From contig JAUJMI010000213.1 in assembly GCA_030446945.1 (NCBI GenBank), forward strand, positions 1-6,636: a stretch of 6,636 bases of DNA, in the 5' to 3' direction. Positions 1 to 5,853 of this stretch are shown here, in pieces. Under the pieces are notes generated by a model. That model was not told the DNA's origin. It saw only the letters and a list, made by a program, of their open reading frames with translations, and searched no databases. Within the stretch, counting starts at the first letter, position 1; the number at the start of each line of letters is the position of its first letter. Source of the stretch: Longimicrobium sp. (lineage in GTDB: Bacteria > Gemmatimonadota > Gemmatimonadetes > Longimicrobiales > Longimicrobiaceae). Made by a program: the position numbers and the translations under genes.

Positions 1-489
1 GGCGGGCGCGGGGAGCAGGGCGGCAAGCCCCACCGCGCATTCCAGGGGCTCCTCGCGCACCGGCAGGAGCTGCGGCTCACGGACGCGCAGGTGGTGCGGC
101 TCCAGGAGATCGGCCGCGGGCTGGAGGAGCGCAACCGGCCCCTCCGCGCCCAGCTCCGGGCGCAGCAGGAGCAGTTCAAGGCGCAGCGCCGCGCGCAGAT
201 GGAGCGGCTGACCCCCGAGCAGCGCCGCGACACCCTGCGCCGCCTGCGCCAGGAGGGCCATCGCCGCGAGATCCCGCAGGCGATGCGCGCCCCCATGGCG
301 CAGATGCGCGCCAACATCCGCGCGGCGATGGAGGAGGCCCAGGGTGTGCTGAATCCGCAGCAGAAGGAGCGGGCGCGCCAGCTCATGCGGGAGGCGCGGC
401 GGAACCGCGGCGACCGCATGCGGGGCCAGGACGGCCACCGCCGGCGCGGCGAGGGGCGGCGCGGTCAGCAGGGCGGCACCCCTCCGTGA
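1..489 (+). CDS. LTxxQ-motif periplasmic protein (Spy/CpxP/CnrX-like), 5' end outside window
   Basis: The reading frame is open from the first base to the TGA at 487-489, giving 162 residues, so the true start and any signal peptide lie upstream of the window. A GTG at 91 is only an internal codon, because related sequence continues in front of it. Visible residues form long, charged, helix-prone segments, each opened by a motif of the Spy/CpxP/metal-resistance superfamily: LTDAQ (visible residues 26-30), LTPEQ (70-74) and LNPQQ (117-121). The last ~40 residues are a basic, Arg/Gly-rich tail, probably disordered. Known members are periplasmic: Spy and CpxP are chaperones or stress sensors, CnrX and ZraP bind metals. 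Few histidines are visible (11, 20, 87), so metal binding is not shown. The stop overlaps the start of the sigma factor gene by four bases, so the two are probably translationally coupled. My inference is that it is the periplasmic partner of the sigma/anti-sigma pair. The superfamily is fairly sure; the specific function is not. Confidence 0.75.
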   Translation, partial: GGRGEQGGKPHRAFQGLLAHRQELRLTDAQVVRLQEIGRGLEERNRPLRAQLRAQQEQFKAQRRAQMERLTPEQRRDTLRRLRQEGHRREIPQAMRAPMAQMRANIRAAMEEAQGVLNPQQKERARQLMREARRNRGDRMRGQDGHRRRGEGRRGQQGGTPP

Positions 490-1103
490 GCGGCGCGGGC
501 GCGGCGACCCCCGCCGTGGCCTTCGCCGTCACCACCGGTGCGGCACCCGGCGCCCCGGACGGCGAGGCGGAGCTGGTCGAGCGCGTCCGCCGCGGTGACG
601 GGCGCGCCTTCGACACCCTCGTCACGCGCTACATCCACCGCGCGTTCTCGGTGGCGTTCCGCGTGCTGGGGCAGAAGGAAGACGCCGAGGACCTGGTGCA
701 GGACACCTTTCTGGTGGTCCTGCAGCGCATCGACAGCTTCGAGCCCGGGCGGGCGTTCGCCCCCTGGTTCTTTCGGATCCTGGTGAACCGGGGGCTGAAC
801 GCGCGCAAGGCACGCGCCCTCCGCACGGTGGACGAGATCCCGGAGACGGCCTCCTCGTCCGGCCCGTCGCCGGAGCGCGAGGCGGAGCGCGCGGAGCTTC
901 GCGAGCGCCTCGCCGCCGTCCTGGCCACGCTTCCGCAGCGCCAGAGGCTGGTGGTGGAGCTGTTCGAGCTGGAGGGGTTCAGCGGACCGGAGATCGCGCA
1001 GATCATGGAAATATCGGACGGCACCGTGCGGTGGCACCTGCACGAGGCCCGCAAGGCGCTGCGCCAGGCGCTGGCGCCCTACGAACGGAGCAGAGAAGAA
1101 TGA
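486..1103 (+). CDS. ECF-type RNA polymerase sigma factor (sigma-70 family)
   Basis: This encodes a 205-residue group 4 (extracytoplasmic function) sigma factor, which directs RNA polymerase to a small stress regulon in the cytoplasm. Region 2 spans about residues 29-110: LVERVRRGDGRAFDTLV, the core-binding segment DAEDLVQDTFLVV, then FAPWFFRILVNRGLNARKA. A Ser/Pro/Glu-rich linker covers about 113-135. Region 4 spans about 139-197: LATLPQRQRLVVELFELEGF, followed by the helix-turn-helix GPEIAQIMEISDGTVRWHLH that reads the -35 element. The length is usual for the group, and there is no C-terminal SnoaL extension. I chose the GTG at 486, which overlaps the upstream TGA as GTGA; GTG 516 is an alternative because the first ~28 residues are Ala/Gly-rich and unlike the family. 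Its stop overlaps the next gene's ATG (ATGA), so three genes form one translationally coupled operon. Activity is probably held by the downstream membrane protein. The target promoter cannot be read from this window. Confidence 0.95.
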   Translation: MSGAGAATPAVAFAVTTGAAPGAPDGEAELVERVRRGDGRAFDTLVTRYIHRAFSVAFRVLGQKEDAEDLVQDTFLVVLQRIDSFEPGRAFAPWFFRILVNRGLNARKARALRTVDEIPETASSSGPSPEREAERAELRERLAAVLATLPQRQRLVVELFELEGFSGPEIAQIMEISDGTVRWHLHEARKALRQALAPYERSREE

Positions 1104-1477
1104 ACACCGAGCCTACCCGCGACCCGGAGCTGGCGGCGCTCCTGCGCTCCGCCGCCCCCCAGCCGCCCATGGGCGACGTGGACTGGGATCGCCTGCGCGG
1201 CGTCGCCAAGAGCCGCGCGGAGCTCCCGCTGGCCCGCCTGCGCACCCCCGCGCGCCGTCCGCGCCTTCGCGCCTGGCTGCCGCTGGGCGCCGCCGCCAGC
1301 ATCGCCGCCTCGCTGGTTTTCGCGCTGCGCCCCGCCCCCGACCCGCGCCCGCTCCCCGCCGAGGAGCGCCGCATCGTCGAGGCCATCGTCGCCGAGTCGC
1401 TCCCCTCGAACGTGGACCAGATGCTCTCCGGCGCGGCCGCCGAGGGTGCGCTGCTCGCGGCGGTGATGGGAAGTTGA
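1100..1477 (+). CDS. probable single-TM anti-sigma factor
   Basis: This 125-residue protein has an N-terminal cytoplasmic part of ~57 residues with a short acidic/aromatic segment (GDVDWDRLRG, 25-34), which would be the likely sigma-binding piece. A basic stretch (RRPRLR, 52-57) precedes one hydrophobic segment (about 58-76), giving an N-in, C-out topology. The remaining ~48 residues would be periplasmic and end in a short amphipathic helix. It has no cysteine or histidine, so it is not a zinc-binding (ZAS) anti-sigma factor. The ATG at 1100 overlaps the sigma stop as ATGA, and a GGAG at 1087-1090 sits nine bases upstream; the longer frame back to 1031 would run inside the sigma gene and is not needed. 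Position directly after an ECF sigma gene, membrane topology and size all fit an anti-sigma factor. Sequence similarity alone would not prove it. A CnrY-like role, with the first gene as the periplasmic sensor, is inference. Its TGA lies in the first copy of the following repeat. Confidence 0.65.
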   Translation: MNTEPTRDPELAALLRSAAPQPPMGDVDWDRLRGVAKSRAELPLARLRTPARRPRLRAWLPLGAAASIAASLVFALRPAPDPRPLPAEERRIVEAIVAESLPSNVDQMLSGAAAEGALLAAVMGS

Positions 1478-1568
1478 ACGGCAGGGAATAGGGCTCAGGG
1501 AATAGGGAATAGGGAAACCGCTGAACGGCAGGGAATAGGGCTCAGGGAATAGGGAATAGGGAAACCGC
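1475..1568 (+). repeat. two perfect 47-bp tandem repeats with G-quadruplex motifs
   Basis: Positions 1475-1521 and 1522-1568 are identical. Each begins TGAACGGCAGGGA, carries five GGG tracts separated by four-base loops (AATA, CTCA, AATA, AATA), and ends GGGAAACCGC. The G-tract cores are 1484-1514 and 1531-1561 on the + strand. Each satisfies the usual rule for an intramolecular G-quadruplex (four or more G3 tracts with loops of 1-7). The first TGA is the stop codon of the anti-sigma gene. A diverged third copy follows in inverted orientation. The identity of the two tandem copies suggests recent duplication by slippage or recombination. Confidence 0.9.
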
Positions 1569-1620
1569 TCGCTGTTCCCATTCCCTGATCCCTATTCCCT
1601 ACTCCCTGCCGTTCAAACTT
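1522..1620. terminator. large inverted repeat between convergent genes, possible bidirectional terminator
   Basis: Positions 1575-1620 are an inverted, slightly diverged copy of the tandem unit. The outer part pairs perfectly over 13 bp (TGAACGGCAGGGA at 1522-1534 with its complement at 1603-1615). The inner part pairs with a few mismatches, and the apex lies near 1563-1575. Arm 1577-1606 has five CCC tracts, so the - strand transcript also carries a G-quadruplex motif. The structure sits exactly between two convergent genes, where a two-way terminator would be expected. No clean U-run follows, so this is not a textbook intrinsic terminator; the inverted repeat itself is certain, its role is inferred. 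Confidence 0.6.
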
Positions 1621-2554
1621 CCGTCTCCGCCTCCACCCCCTCCGCCGCCCTCCGGCCGCGGGCCAGCACCACGGTGCTCGCCAGCACCAGCCCGGCGCCC
1701 GCCAGGATCCAGGCATCCAGCCGCTCTCCAAAGAAAGCGACTCCCCACACCGCGGCGAACACGACCTGCAGGTACGCCACCGCCGTCGCGCGGCCGGCGG
1801 GCTCGAGCTGCAGGCCGCGCGTCATGTTCACCTGCGCGATCTGCGTCGCGATGCCGATCCCGGCCAGCACCAGCCACTCCAGCGGCGTGGGCCACACCCA
1901 CTGCGGCAGGGCAAGGGGGAGCGTGGCCGGGGCGGTGTCCAGGGGAAAGTAGAAGACGATCACCAGCGGGTGCTCGCCCTTGATGCGGCGGATGGTGACG
2001 TAGGCCAGCGCGCTGCACATCGCCCCGGAAAGCGCGATCAGCGCCGCCTGGGGGCTCACTACCGAGGCGGCGCCGCCCAGCAGCGCGGCGGGGCGCATCA
2101 CCAGCACCACCCCGGTCAGGCTCGCCGCCACGCACGCCACCTCGCGCCGCCCCATGCGCTCGCCCAGCAGCCACGCGGCCAGGAGCGCGGTGAAGACGGG
2201 ATTGGTGTACTGGATGAGGTTGGCCTCCGCGAGCGGGAGGTGCACCAGCGAGGCGTAGAAGAAGGAGAGCGCCGCGAACCCAAAGATCCCGCGCAGCACC
2301 AGCAGCCCGCGCCGCTCCCGCGCCCCCCATGGCGAGATGCCCGCGCGCACCACCATGGCGACGCTCAGCGCCAGCGTGATCACCCCGCGCACCAGCACGA
2401 TCTCCTGGCTGGGGAGGTTCCTCCCGGCCGTCTTCACCAGCACCGCCATCACCGAAAACCAGAAGGCCCCCAGCGCCATGTGCCGGACGCCGGAGGCCGC
2501 CGCGGGAGCGGGGAGGATCGATGCGCCCTCAGGCGCGGAACGGACCGTGGACAT
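1613..2554 (-). CDS. EamA/DMT-superfamily inner-membrane transporter
   Basis: This 313-residue protein has two EamA (DUF6-type) halves, about residues 26-154 and 168-297, with around ten hydrophobic helices. The first half ends with the family pattern YTNPVFTALLAAWLLGERMG (116-135). The second half repeats it as LQVVFAAVWGVAFFGERLDA (262-281), each with the conserved GER near the domain end. Family members export or import metabolites such as amino acids, nucleosides or S-adenosylmethionine; the substrate cannot be read here. I chose the ATG at 2554. The frame runs on to 2761, but that extension overlaps the coding strand of a decayed gene on the other strand and looks unlike any transporter. 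An internal Met at residue 26 (2479) is a less likely start because it would leave the first helix barely inside. Only a weak AGG precedes the start. A candidate promoter lies at 2592-2620. Its TGA (1613-1615) falls in the inverted repeat, and it converges on the sigma operon. Confidence 0.88.
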   Translation of the reverse strand: MSTVRSAPEGASILPAPAAASGVRHMALGAFWFSVMAVLVKTAGRNLPSQEIVLVRGVITLALSVAMVVRAGISPWGARERRGLLVLRGIFGFAALSFFYASLVHLPLAEANLIQYTNPVFTALLAAWLLGERMGRREVACVAASLTGVVLVMRPAALLGGAASVVSPQAALIALSGAMCSALAYVTIRRIKGEHPLVIVFYFPLDTAPATLPLALPQWVWPTPLEWLVLAGIGIATQIAQVNMTRGLQLEPAGRATAVAYLQVVFAAVWGVAFFGERLDAWILAGAGLVLASTVVLARGRRAAEGVEAETEV

Positions 2555-2591
2555 GCCTACCGCGTAACGAGACAACCGCTTCCGAGCCCCG

Positions 2592-2620
2592 AAGATAATC
2601 CCCGCCCCGCTGTCCGTCAC
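2592..2620 (-). promoter_or_regulatory. candidate sigma-70-like promoter for the EamA transporter
   Basis: Read on the - strand, GTGACG (2615-2620) and TATCTT (2592-2597) are separated by exactly 17 bases. Each matches four of six consensus positions. Transcription would start near 2585, giving a leader of about 30 bases before the ATG at 2554. In GC-rich DNA such matches occur by chance, so this is a candidate only; support comes from position and from the start-codon choice. Confidence 0.3.
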
Positions 2621-2629
2621 CCCCGCCGC

Positions 2630-2824
2630 ACCCTGATTGCGGACGACGGGCAGTACCGTCACCAGAAGTACGTCAGCGACATCGCCGGTCAGGACCTCCG
2701 CGCGCACGGAGGCAGTACCGACGAGACGATCAAGCACGTCCGAAACTTCCTGGCAACGCACCGGGACCCGGTGTCGTCCTCCCGGGCGGGGACAAGATGG
2801 CTGAGCCTGCGACGCCGCCCCTAA
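2630..2824 (+). pseudogene. frameshifted C-terminal remnant of a conserved protein
   Basis: On the + strand, codons from about 2630 read TLIADDGQ and then YRHQKYVSDIAGQDLRAHG, followed by DETIKHVRNFLATHRD up to 2767. This is balanced, helix-like sequence, quite unlike the Arg/His/Pro/Gln-rich antisense shadows elsewhere in this DNA. After ~2770 the frame degrades. The neighbouring frame continues sensibly as VVLPGGDKMAEP (2773-2808), which indicates a one- or two-base frameshift near 2760-2775. No N-terminal part is present: upstream lie the promoter and start of the transporter on the other strand. From memory, the pattern recalls the C-terminus of a small family of uncharacterised bacterial proteins with an NMPFELG-type motif in the missing part and YQ-K/R-Y-SDIAGQD near the end; I cannot name it or verify this. 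The call of a decayed coding fragment is moderately safe; the family is not. Confidence 0.5.
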
Positions 2825-2875
2825 ATCTTTTTGGATACTACGAGGGACAGGTTCTCCCCGCGCGGGTACGGTCGC

Positions 2876-5311
2876 CTAGTCGGCCCGAAGCGCGATCGTC
2901 GGCTCCACACGGGTGGCCCGCAGCGCGGGCACAAGGCTCGCCACCAGCGCCACCGCCACGAGCAGCAGCGTGACGCTCACGAAGGTGACGGGGTCGCTGG
3001 CGCTCACCTCGAAGAGGAGGCTCCGGATCAGCCGTGCGGCGAAGAGCGCGCCCACGAAGCCCAGGACGACGCCGATCAGCACGACCCGCATCGCGCTCGC
3101 CAGCACCATCCGCAGCACGCCACCGGGCTCCGCGCCCAGCGCCATGCGCACCCCGATCTCCTGCGTGCGCTGCGAGACCGAGTAGGCGACCACCCCGTAG
3201 ATCCCCACCCCCGCCAGCACCAGGGCAAGCGCCGCGAAGAGCCCGAGCATCCGCGTCCGCATCTGCGGCATCGCGACCGACGCCGAGACCACCTGCTGGA
3301 TGGGAGCCACGTCGAAGACCGGCAGGTTCGGGTTGAGCTTCCGCGCCACCTCCCGCACCATCGGCACGACACGGGCAGGGTCGGCGGGGGTGTGCACCAC
3401 CAGCGTCATGTCGCGGCTGGCGTCCTGCGTGTAGGGGCGGTACAGCATCCCGTTGGTGCCGGCCTCGCCCAGCGACTCGCCACGGACGTCGCCCGCCACG
3501 CCCACCACCGTCATCCACGGCGTGTCAGCGCCGGTCCGGATGCGCTTCCCGATGGGGCTCTTCTCCGTGGGCCAGAGGCGCCGGGCGAGCTGCCGGTCCA
3601 GGATCACCACGGGCGGTGCCGACGCCTGGTCGGTCGCGTCGAAGGTGCGGCCGCCGAGCAGGGGGATCTTCATGGCCCGGAAGTAGTCGCCGCTGGCTAC
3701 GGTGTAGCCCGCGAGCATCTCCCCCTCGCCGGTGACCACCGGCCGGCCCTCCGCCTGCACGCTGCGTGTTGCCCCCCCGCCGGCCAGCGGCACCTTCGAG
3801 GTGATGCCCACCCCCTGCACCCCCGGAAGCGCCCGCAGCTGCGCGCCGAGCGCGTCGTAGAAGGCGACCACCTGGGCCGCTTCGGGATAGCCGTCGCTGG
3901 GAAGGCTCGTGCGAAAGGTGACCAACTGGGAGGTTCGGAAGCCGGGGTCGACGTCCAGCAGTTTCGAGAAGCTCCGCAGCATCAGCCCGGCAGCCACCAG
4001 CAGCATGAGGGTGAGCGCCACCTCCGCCGCTACCAGCGCGTCCCGCACCGGCTGCCCCGCCGATCCGGTGGAGGAGGTCTTTCCGCCGGATCGCAGCGTT
4101 TCGCTGAGGCGTGCGGTGCCCGGCCCCTGCGCCGGCGCCAGTCCGAAAAAGGCGCCCGTCACGATGGAGATGCCCAGGGTGTAGCCGAGCACGCGCATGT
4201 CCAGGGGGAGCGACTCCACCCCCAGGAGCCCCTGCGGGTACAGCGCGAGGAGCAGGTTGACCACCCAGTAGCCGAGCAGGAGCCCCAGCGTGCCGCCCAG
4301 GACGGCGAGCACCAGGCTTTCCACGAGGAGCTGCCGTACGATGCGCAGGCGCCCCGCTCCCAGCGCCGCCCGGATCGCCATCTCCTTGCGCCGGCGCGTC
4401 GCCCTAACCATCAGCAGATTGGCCACGTTGGCGCAGGCGATCAGCAGCACCAGCCCCACGGTTCCCAGCAGCAGCAGCAGCACCGAGCGCACGGGAGCGG
4501 CGCCCTGCTCCCGCATCCCCACCACCTTCGCGCCCCATCCGCTCTGGGTGAGGTAGTCGCGGTGCTCCGGAAACCGCTCCTTCAGGCCGAGGGCCACCCG
4601 CTGCATGTCGGACTGCGCGGCTTCTTGCGTAACGCCCGGCTTGAGACGCGCGACCGTGGTGAGCCATTCATTGCCGCGGGCCGCGTCGCTCATCTGCTCC
4701 GGGGTGAACGCCGCCGGCATCCAGAGGTCCACCTTCTTCGGGGCCCCGAATCTCTCGGGCATCACGCCCACCACGGTCACCGGATTTCCGTCCAGGACCA
4801 CCCGGCTCCCCACCACACCCCGGTCTCCCCCGAAGCGGCGCTGCCAGAAGCCATGGCTGAGCACCGCGACCTTGCCGCCGCCGGGCTGGTCCTCCTCGGG
4901 AAGGAAGGTCCGCCCCAGCAGGGGGGGCACCCCCAGCACCGAGAAGAAGCTGGCCGTGGCGCGCGCCGCGTTCAGCCGCTCGGCTCCACCCCCCCCGGTG
5001 AGGGTGGCGGAAGTCTGCCAGAACGCTCCCATCTCCGAGAACACCCGGTTCTGCTGGCGCCGGTCGAAGTAGTCCGGGGGCGAGGACGATGCCTGGTCCA
5101 GCCCCAGCCCCGAGTACCGGTTCCAGACGAGCACCAGCGCGTCCGCATCCGAATACGGCAGGGGGCGCAGGAGAACGGCGTTCACCACGCTGAAGATGGC
5201 GGTGTTGGCGCCGATGCCGAGTGCCAGCGTCAGCACCGCCACCAGGGTGAAGCCGGGGCTCTTGCGCAGGGTGCGGACAGCGTAGCGCAGATCTGGAAGT
5301 AGTGTATCCAT
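2876..5311 (-). CDS. ADOP/MacB-type ABC transporter permease (FtsX family)
   Basis: This is an intact 811-residue permease of the duplicated-orphan-permease (ADOP) type common in Acidobacteria and Gemmatimonadota. It is a fusion of two MacB-like halves, each a periplasmic core domain plus FtsX helices. The start MDTLLPDLRYAVRTLRKSP is the family's typical N-terminus, followed by TM1 (about 19-47), with LGIGANTAIFSVVNAVLLRP conserved. Periplasmic domain 1 is about 50-270. Further helices lie at about 275-303, 328-352 and 373-392. TM5 is at 428-446, periplasmic domain 2 at about 450-680, and final helices at 687-710, 734-762 and 776-796. Both halves carry the coupling-helix signature: EMAIRAALGA (310-319) and EIGVRMALGA (718-727). 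These proteins are thought to couple cytoplasmic ATP use to export or envelope work through a MacB-like ATPase; none is encoded here, so the partner is elsewhere and the substrate unknown. A longer frame to 5404 is rejected because it crosses the end of another permease gene. Confidence 0.95.
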   Translation of the reverse strand: MDTLLPDLRYAVRTLRKSPGFTLVAVLTLALGIGANTAIFSVVNAVLLRPLPYSDADALVLVWNRYSGLGLDQASSSPPDYFDRRQQNRVFSEMGAFWQTSATLTGGGGAERLNAARATASFFSVLGVPPLLGRTFLPEEDQPGGGKVAVLSHGFWQRRFGGDRGVVGSRVVLDGNPVTVVGVMPERFGAPKKVDLWMPAAFTPEQMSDAARGNEWLTTVARLKPGVTQEAAQSDMQRVALGLKERFPEHRDYLTQSGWGAKVVGMREQGAAPVRSVLLLLLGTVGLVLLIACANVANLLMVRATRRRKEMAIRAALGAGRLRIVRQLLVESLVLAVLGGTLGLLLGYWVVNLLLALYPQGLLGVESLPLDMRVLGYTLGISIVTGAFFGLAPAQGPGTARLSETLRSGGKTSSTGSAGQPVRDALVAAEVALTLMLLVAAGLMLRSFSKLLDVDPGFRTSQLVTFRTSLPSDGYPEAAQVVAFYDALGAQLRALPGVQGVGITSKVPLAGGGATRSVQAEGRPVVTGEGEMLAGYTVASGDYFRAMKIPLLGGRTFDATDQASAPPVVILDRQLARRLWPTEKSPIGKRIRTGADTPWMTVVGVAGDVRGESLGEAGTNGMLYRPYTQDASRDMTLVVHTPADPARVVPMVREVARKLNPNLPVFDVAPIQQVVSASVAMPQMRTRMLGLFAALALVLAGVGIYGVVAYSVSQRTQEIGVRMALGAEPGGVLRMVLASAMRVVLIGVVLGFVGALFAARLIRSLLFEVSASDPVTFVSVTLLLVAVALVASLVPALRATRVEPTIALRAD

Positions 5312-5321
5312 GCCTCCTCTA
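5312..5321 (-). promoter_or_regulatory. purine-rich ribosome-binding site of the ADOP permease, overlapping an upstream stop
   Basis: On the - strand the sequence reads TAG-AGGAGG-C-ATG. A full AGGAGG (5313-5318) ends only one base before the start codon, closer than the usual 5-9. A shifted match, AGAGG (5316-5320), gives four bases. The TAG (5319-5321) is the stop of the truncated upstream permease. Together with the family-typical N-terminus, this fixes the start at 5311 and indicates that the gene was once translated by coupling to the gene before it. Confidence 0.6.
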
Positions 5322-5387
5322 CTCGGCGCGGAGCGCGACGATCGGGTTAAGCCACGGGGCGCGGCGGGTGGGTAGATGGCCAGCACA
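5319..5387 (-). pseudogene. C-terminal stub of a second ADOP-type permease
   Basis: In the frame ending at the TAG of 5319-5321, the last codons read AGH followed by LPTRRAPWLNPIVALRAE. This is the usual end of ADOP permeases and parallels the end of the intact gene downstream (LVPALRATRVEPTIALRAD). Beyond about 5387 the frame loses all resemblance: no transmembrane helix precedes it, whereas the intact gene has one directly before this motif. The stub ends eight bases before the ATG of the intact permease, as expected for two permease genes in one operon. I infer that the rest of the upstream gene was lost by deletion or rearrangement. The match is short, but the position and frame-correct stop make chance unlikely. 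Confidence 0.6.
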
Positions 5388-5756
5388 CGGAACGGGGGCC
5401 GCACGGCGGTACGGGGAGCGCGCGGCCCGGGCCGGATCGCGCGCGTGCCGCAATGGCGGGGAGCCGCCCATCCCGATGCTTTTGTGCGGAAAACATCGGT
5501 GGGCGGGGTTCCACCCGCAGATCAGCCGGGGGACTTCCCCGCACCGCCGTGCTCCCGCCCCTGGCAAGAGAGGATCATGCCAGCGGCCGCGGCACTTCTA
5601 TCGTGTTGGCCTTGTACGGCTTGCTTCGAGTCGGGCCTCGGCTTCTGGCGTGGCAAAGTGTTCGCTTGTGGGATAGGAGCATCCCAAATGCGGACAGCCG
5701 CCCGCGCCGCGCGAGCAGCGACGGCGCAGAGCCCGGCGATATGCGGCCTGCCCCTA
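5388..5756. other. gene-free segment between permease stub and insertion sequence
   Basis: I see no supportable gene in these ~370 bases on either strand. The open frames crossing it are Arg/Ala/Pro-rich and show no domain or plausible start with a ribosome-binding site. A small perfect hairpin (TGGGAT/ATCCCA, six-base loop) lies at 5669-5686, and a GCGGG/CCCGC hairpin lies near 5505-5520; neither has a T-run. The segment is probably scrambled flank left by the deletion that removed the second permease and by IS insertion. Confidence 0.5.
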
Positions 5757-5812
5757 AAAGTCTGTTGAAAAAAGTGCCATTTGGCAGTGCGATTGGATAA
5801 TCCGGGTGGTAG

Positions 5813-5838
5813 ATTGTGGGAAACACAATGCTTCCCAC
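5813..5838 (+). promoter_or_regulatory. two mutually exclusive hairpins in the transposase leader
   Basis: ATTGTG (5813-5818) can pair with CACAAT (5824-5829) across a five-base loop, while GTGGGAA (5816-5822) can pair with TTCCCAC (5832-5838) across nine bases. They share 5816-5818, so only one can form at a time. They end 15 bases before the ATG at 5854. A role in limiting transposase expression from incoming transcripts is conceivable; only the pairing is directly seen. Confidence 0.35.
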
Positions 5839-5853
5839 CCGACCGCCTGACCA

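Noticed and set aside
465..1043. - strand open frame opposite the sigma factor
   Set aside because: It is antisense shadow with an Arg/His/Gln-rich product; the + strand encodes unmistakable sigma regions 2 and 4.
1475..1620. Possible CRISPR array from regularly spaced repeats
   Set aside because: The copies are directly adjacent with no unique spacers, the third is inverted, and no cas gene is near.
1970..2628. Long + strand open frame opposite the EamA transporter
   Set aside because: It is Arg/His/Gln-rich antisense of a membrane protein. Only its last ~65 codons, beyond the transporter's start, look like real coding sequence and are reported separately as a remnant.
2555..2761. N-terminal extension of the EamA transporter by 69 residues
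   Set aside because: It has no similarity to the family, no ribosome-binding site, overlaps the promoter candidate, and is the antisense of the coding remnant on the + strand.
4462..4482. CAG/CAGC-type short repeat
   Set aside because: It encodes a leucine run in a transmembrane helix of the permease on the - strand, so it is explained by codon use.
2831..5302. An 823-codon open frame on the + strand opposite the permease
   Set aside because: Its product is almost entirely His, Arg, Gln, Pro and Gly with no hydrophobic core, typical of the antisense of a GC-rich membrane-protein gene. The - strand frame has clear permease domains and both EIGVR-type motifs.
5312..5404. N-terminal extension of the ADOP permease by 31 residues
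   Set aside because: The family starts at MDTLL, right after a purine-rich ribosome-binding site; the extension overlaps the stub of another permease in a different frame.
5669..5686. Small perfect hairpin TGGGAT/ATCCCA as a terminator
   Set aside because: It has only six base pairs, no T-run on either side, and no gene ending next to it.
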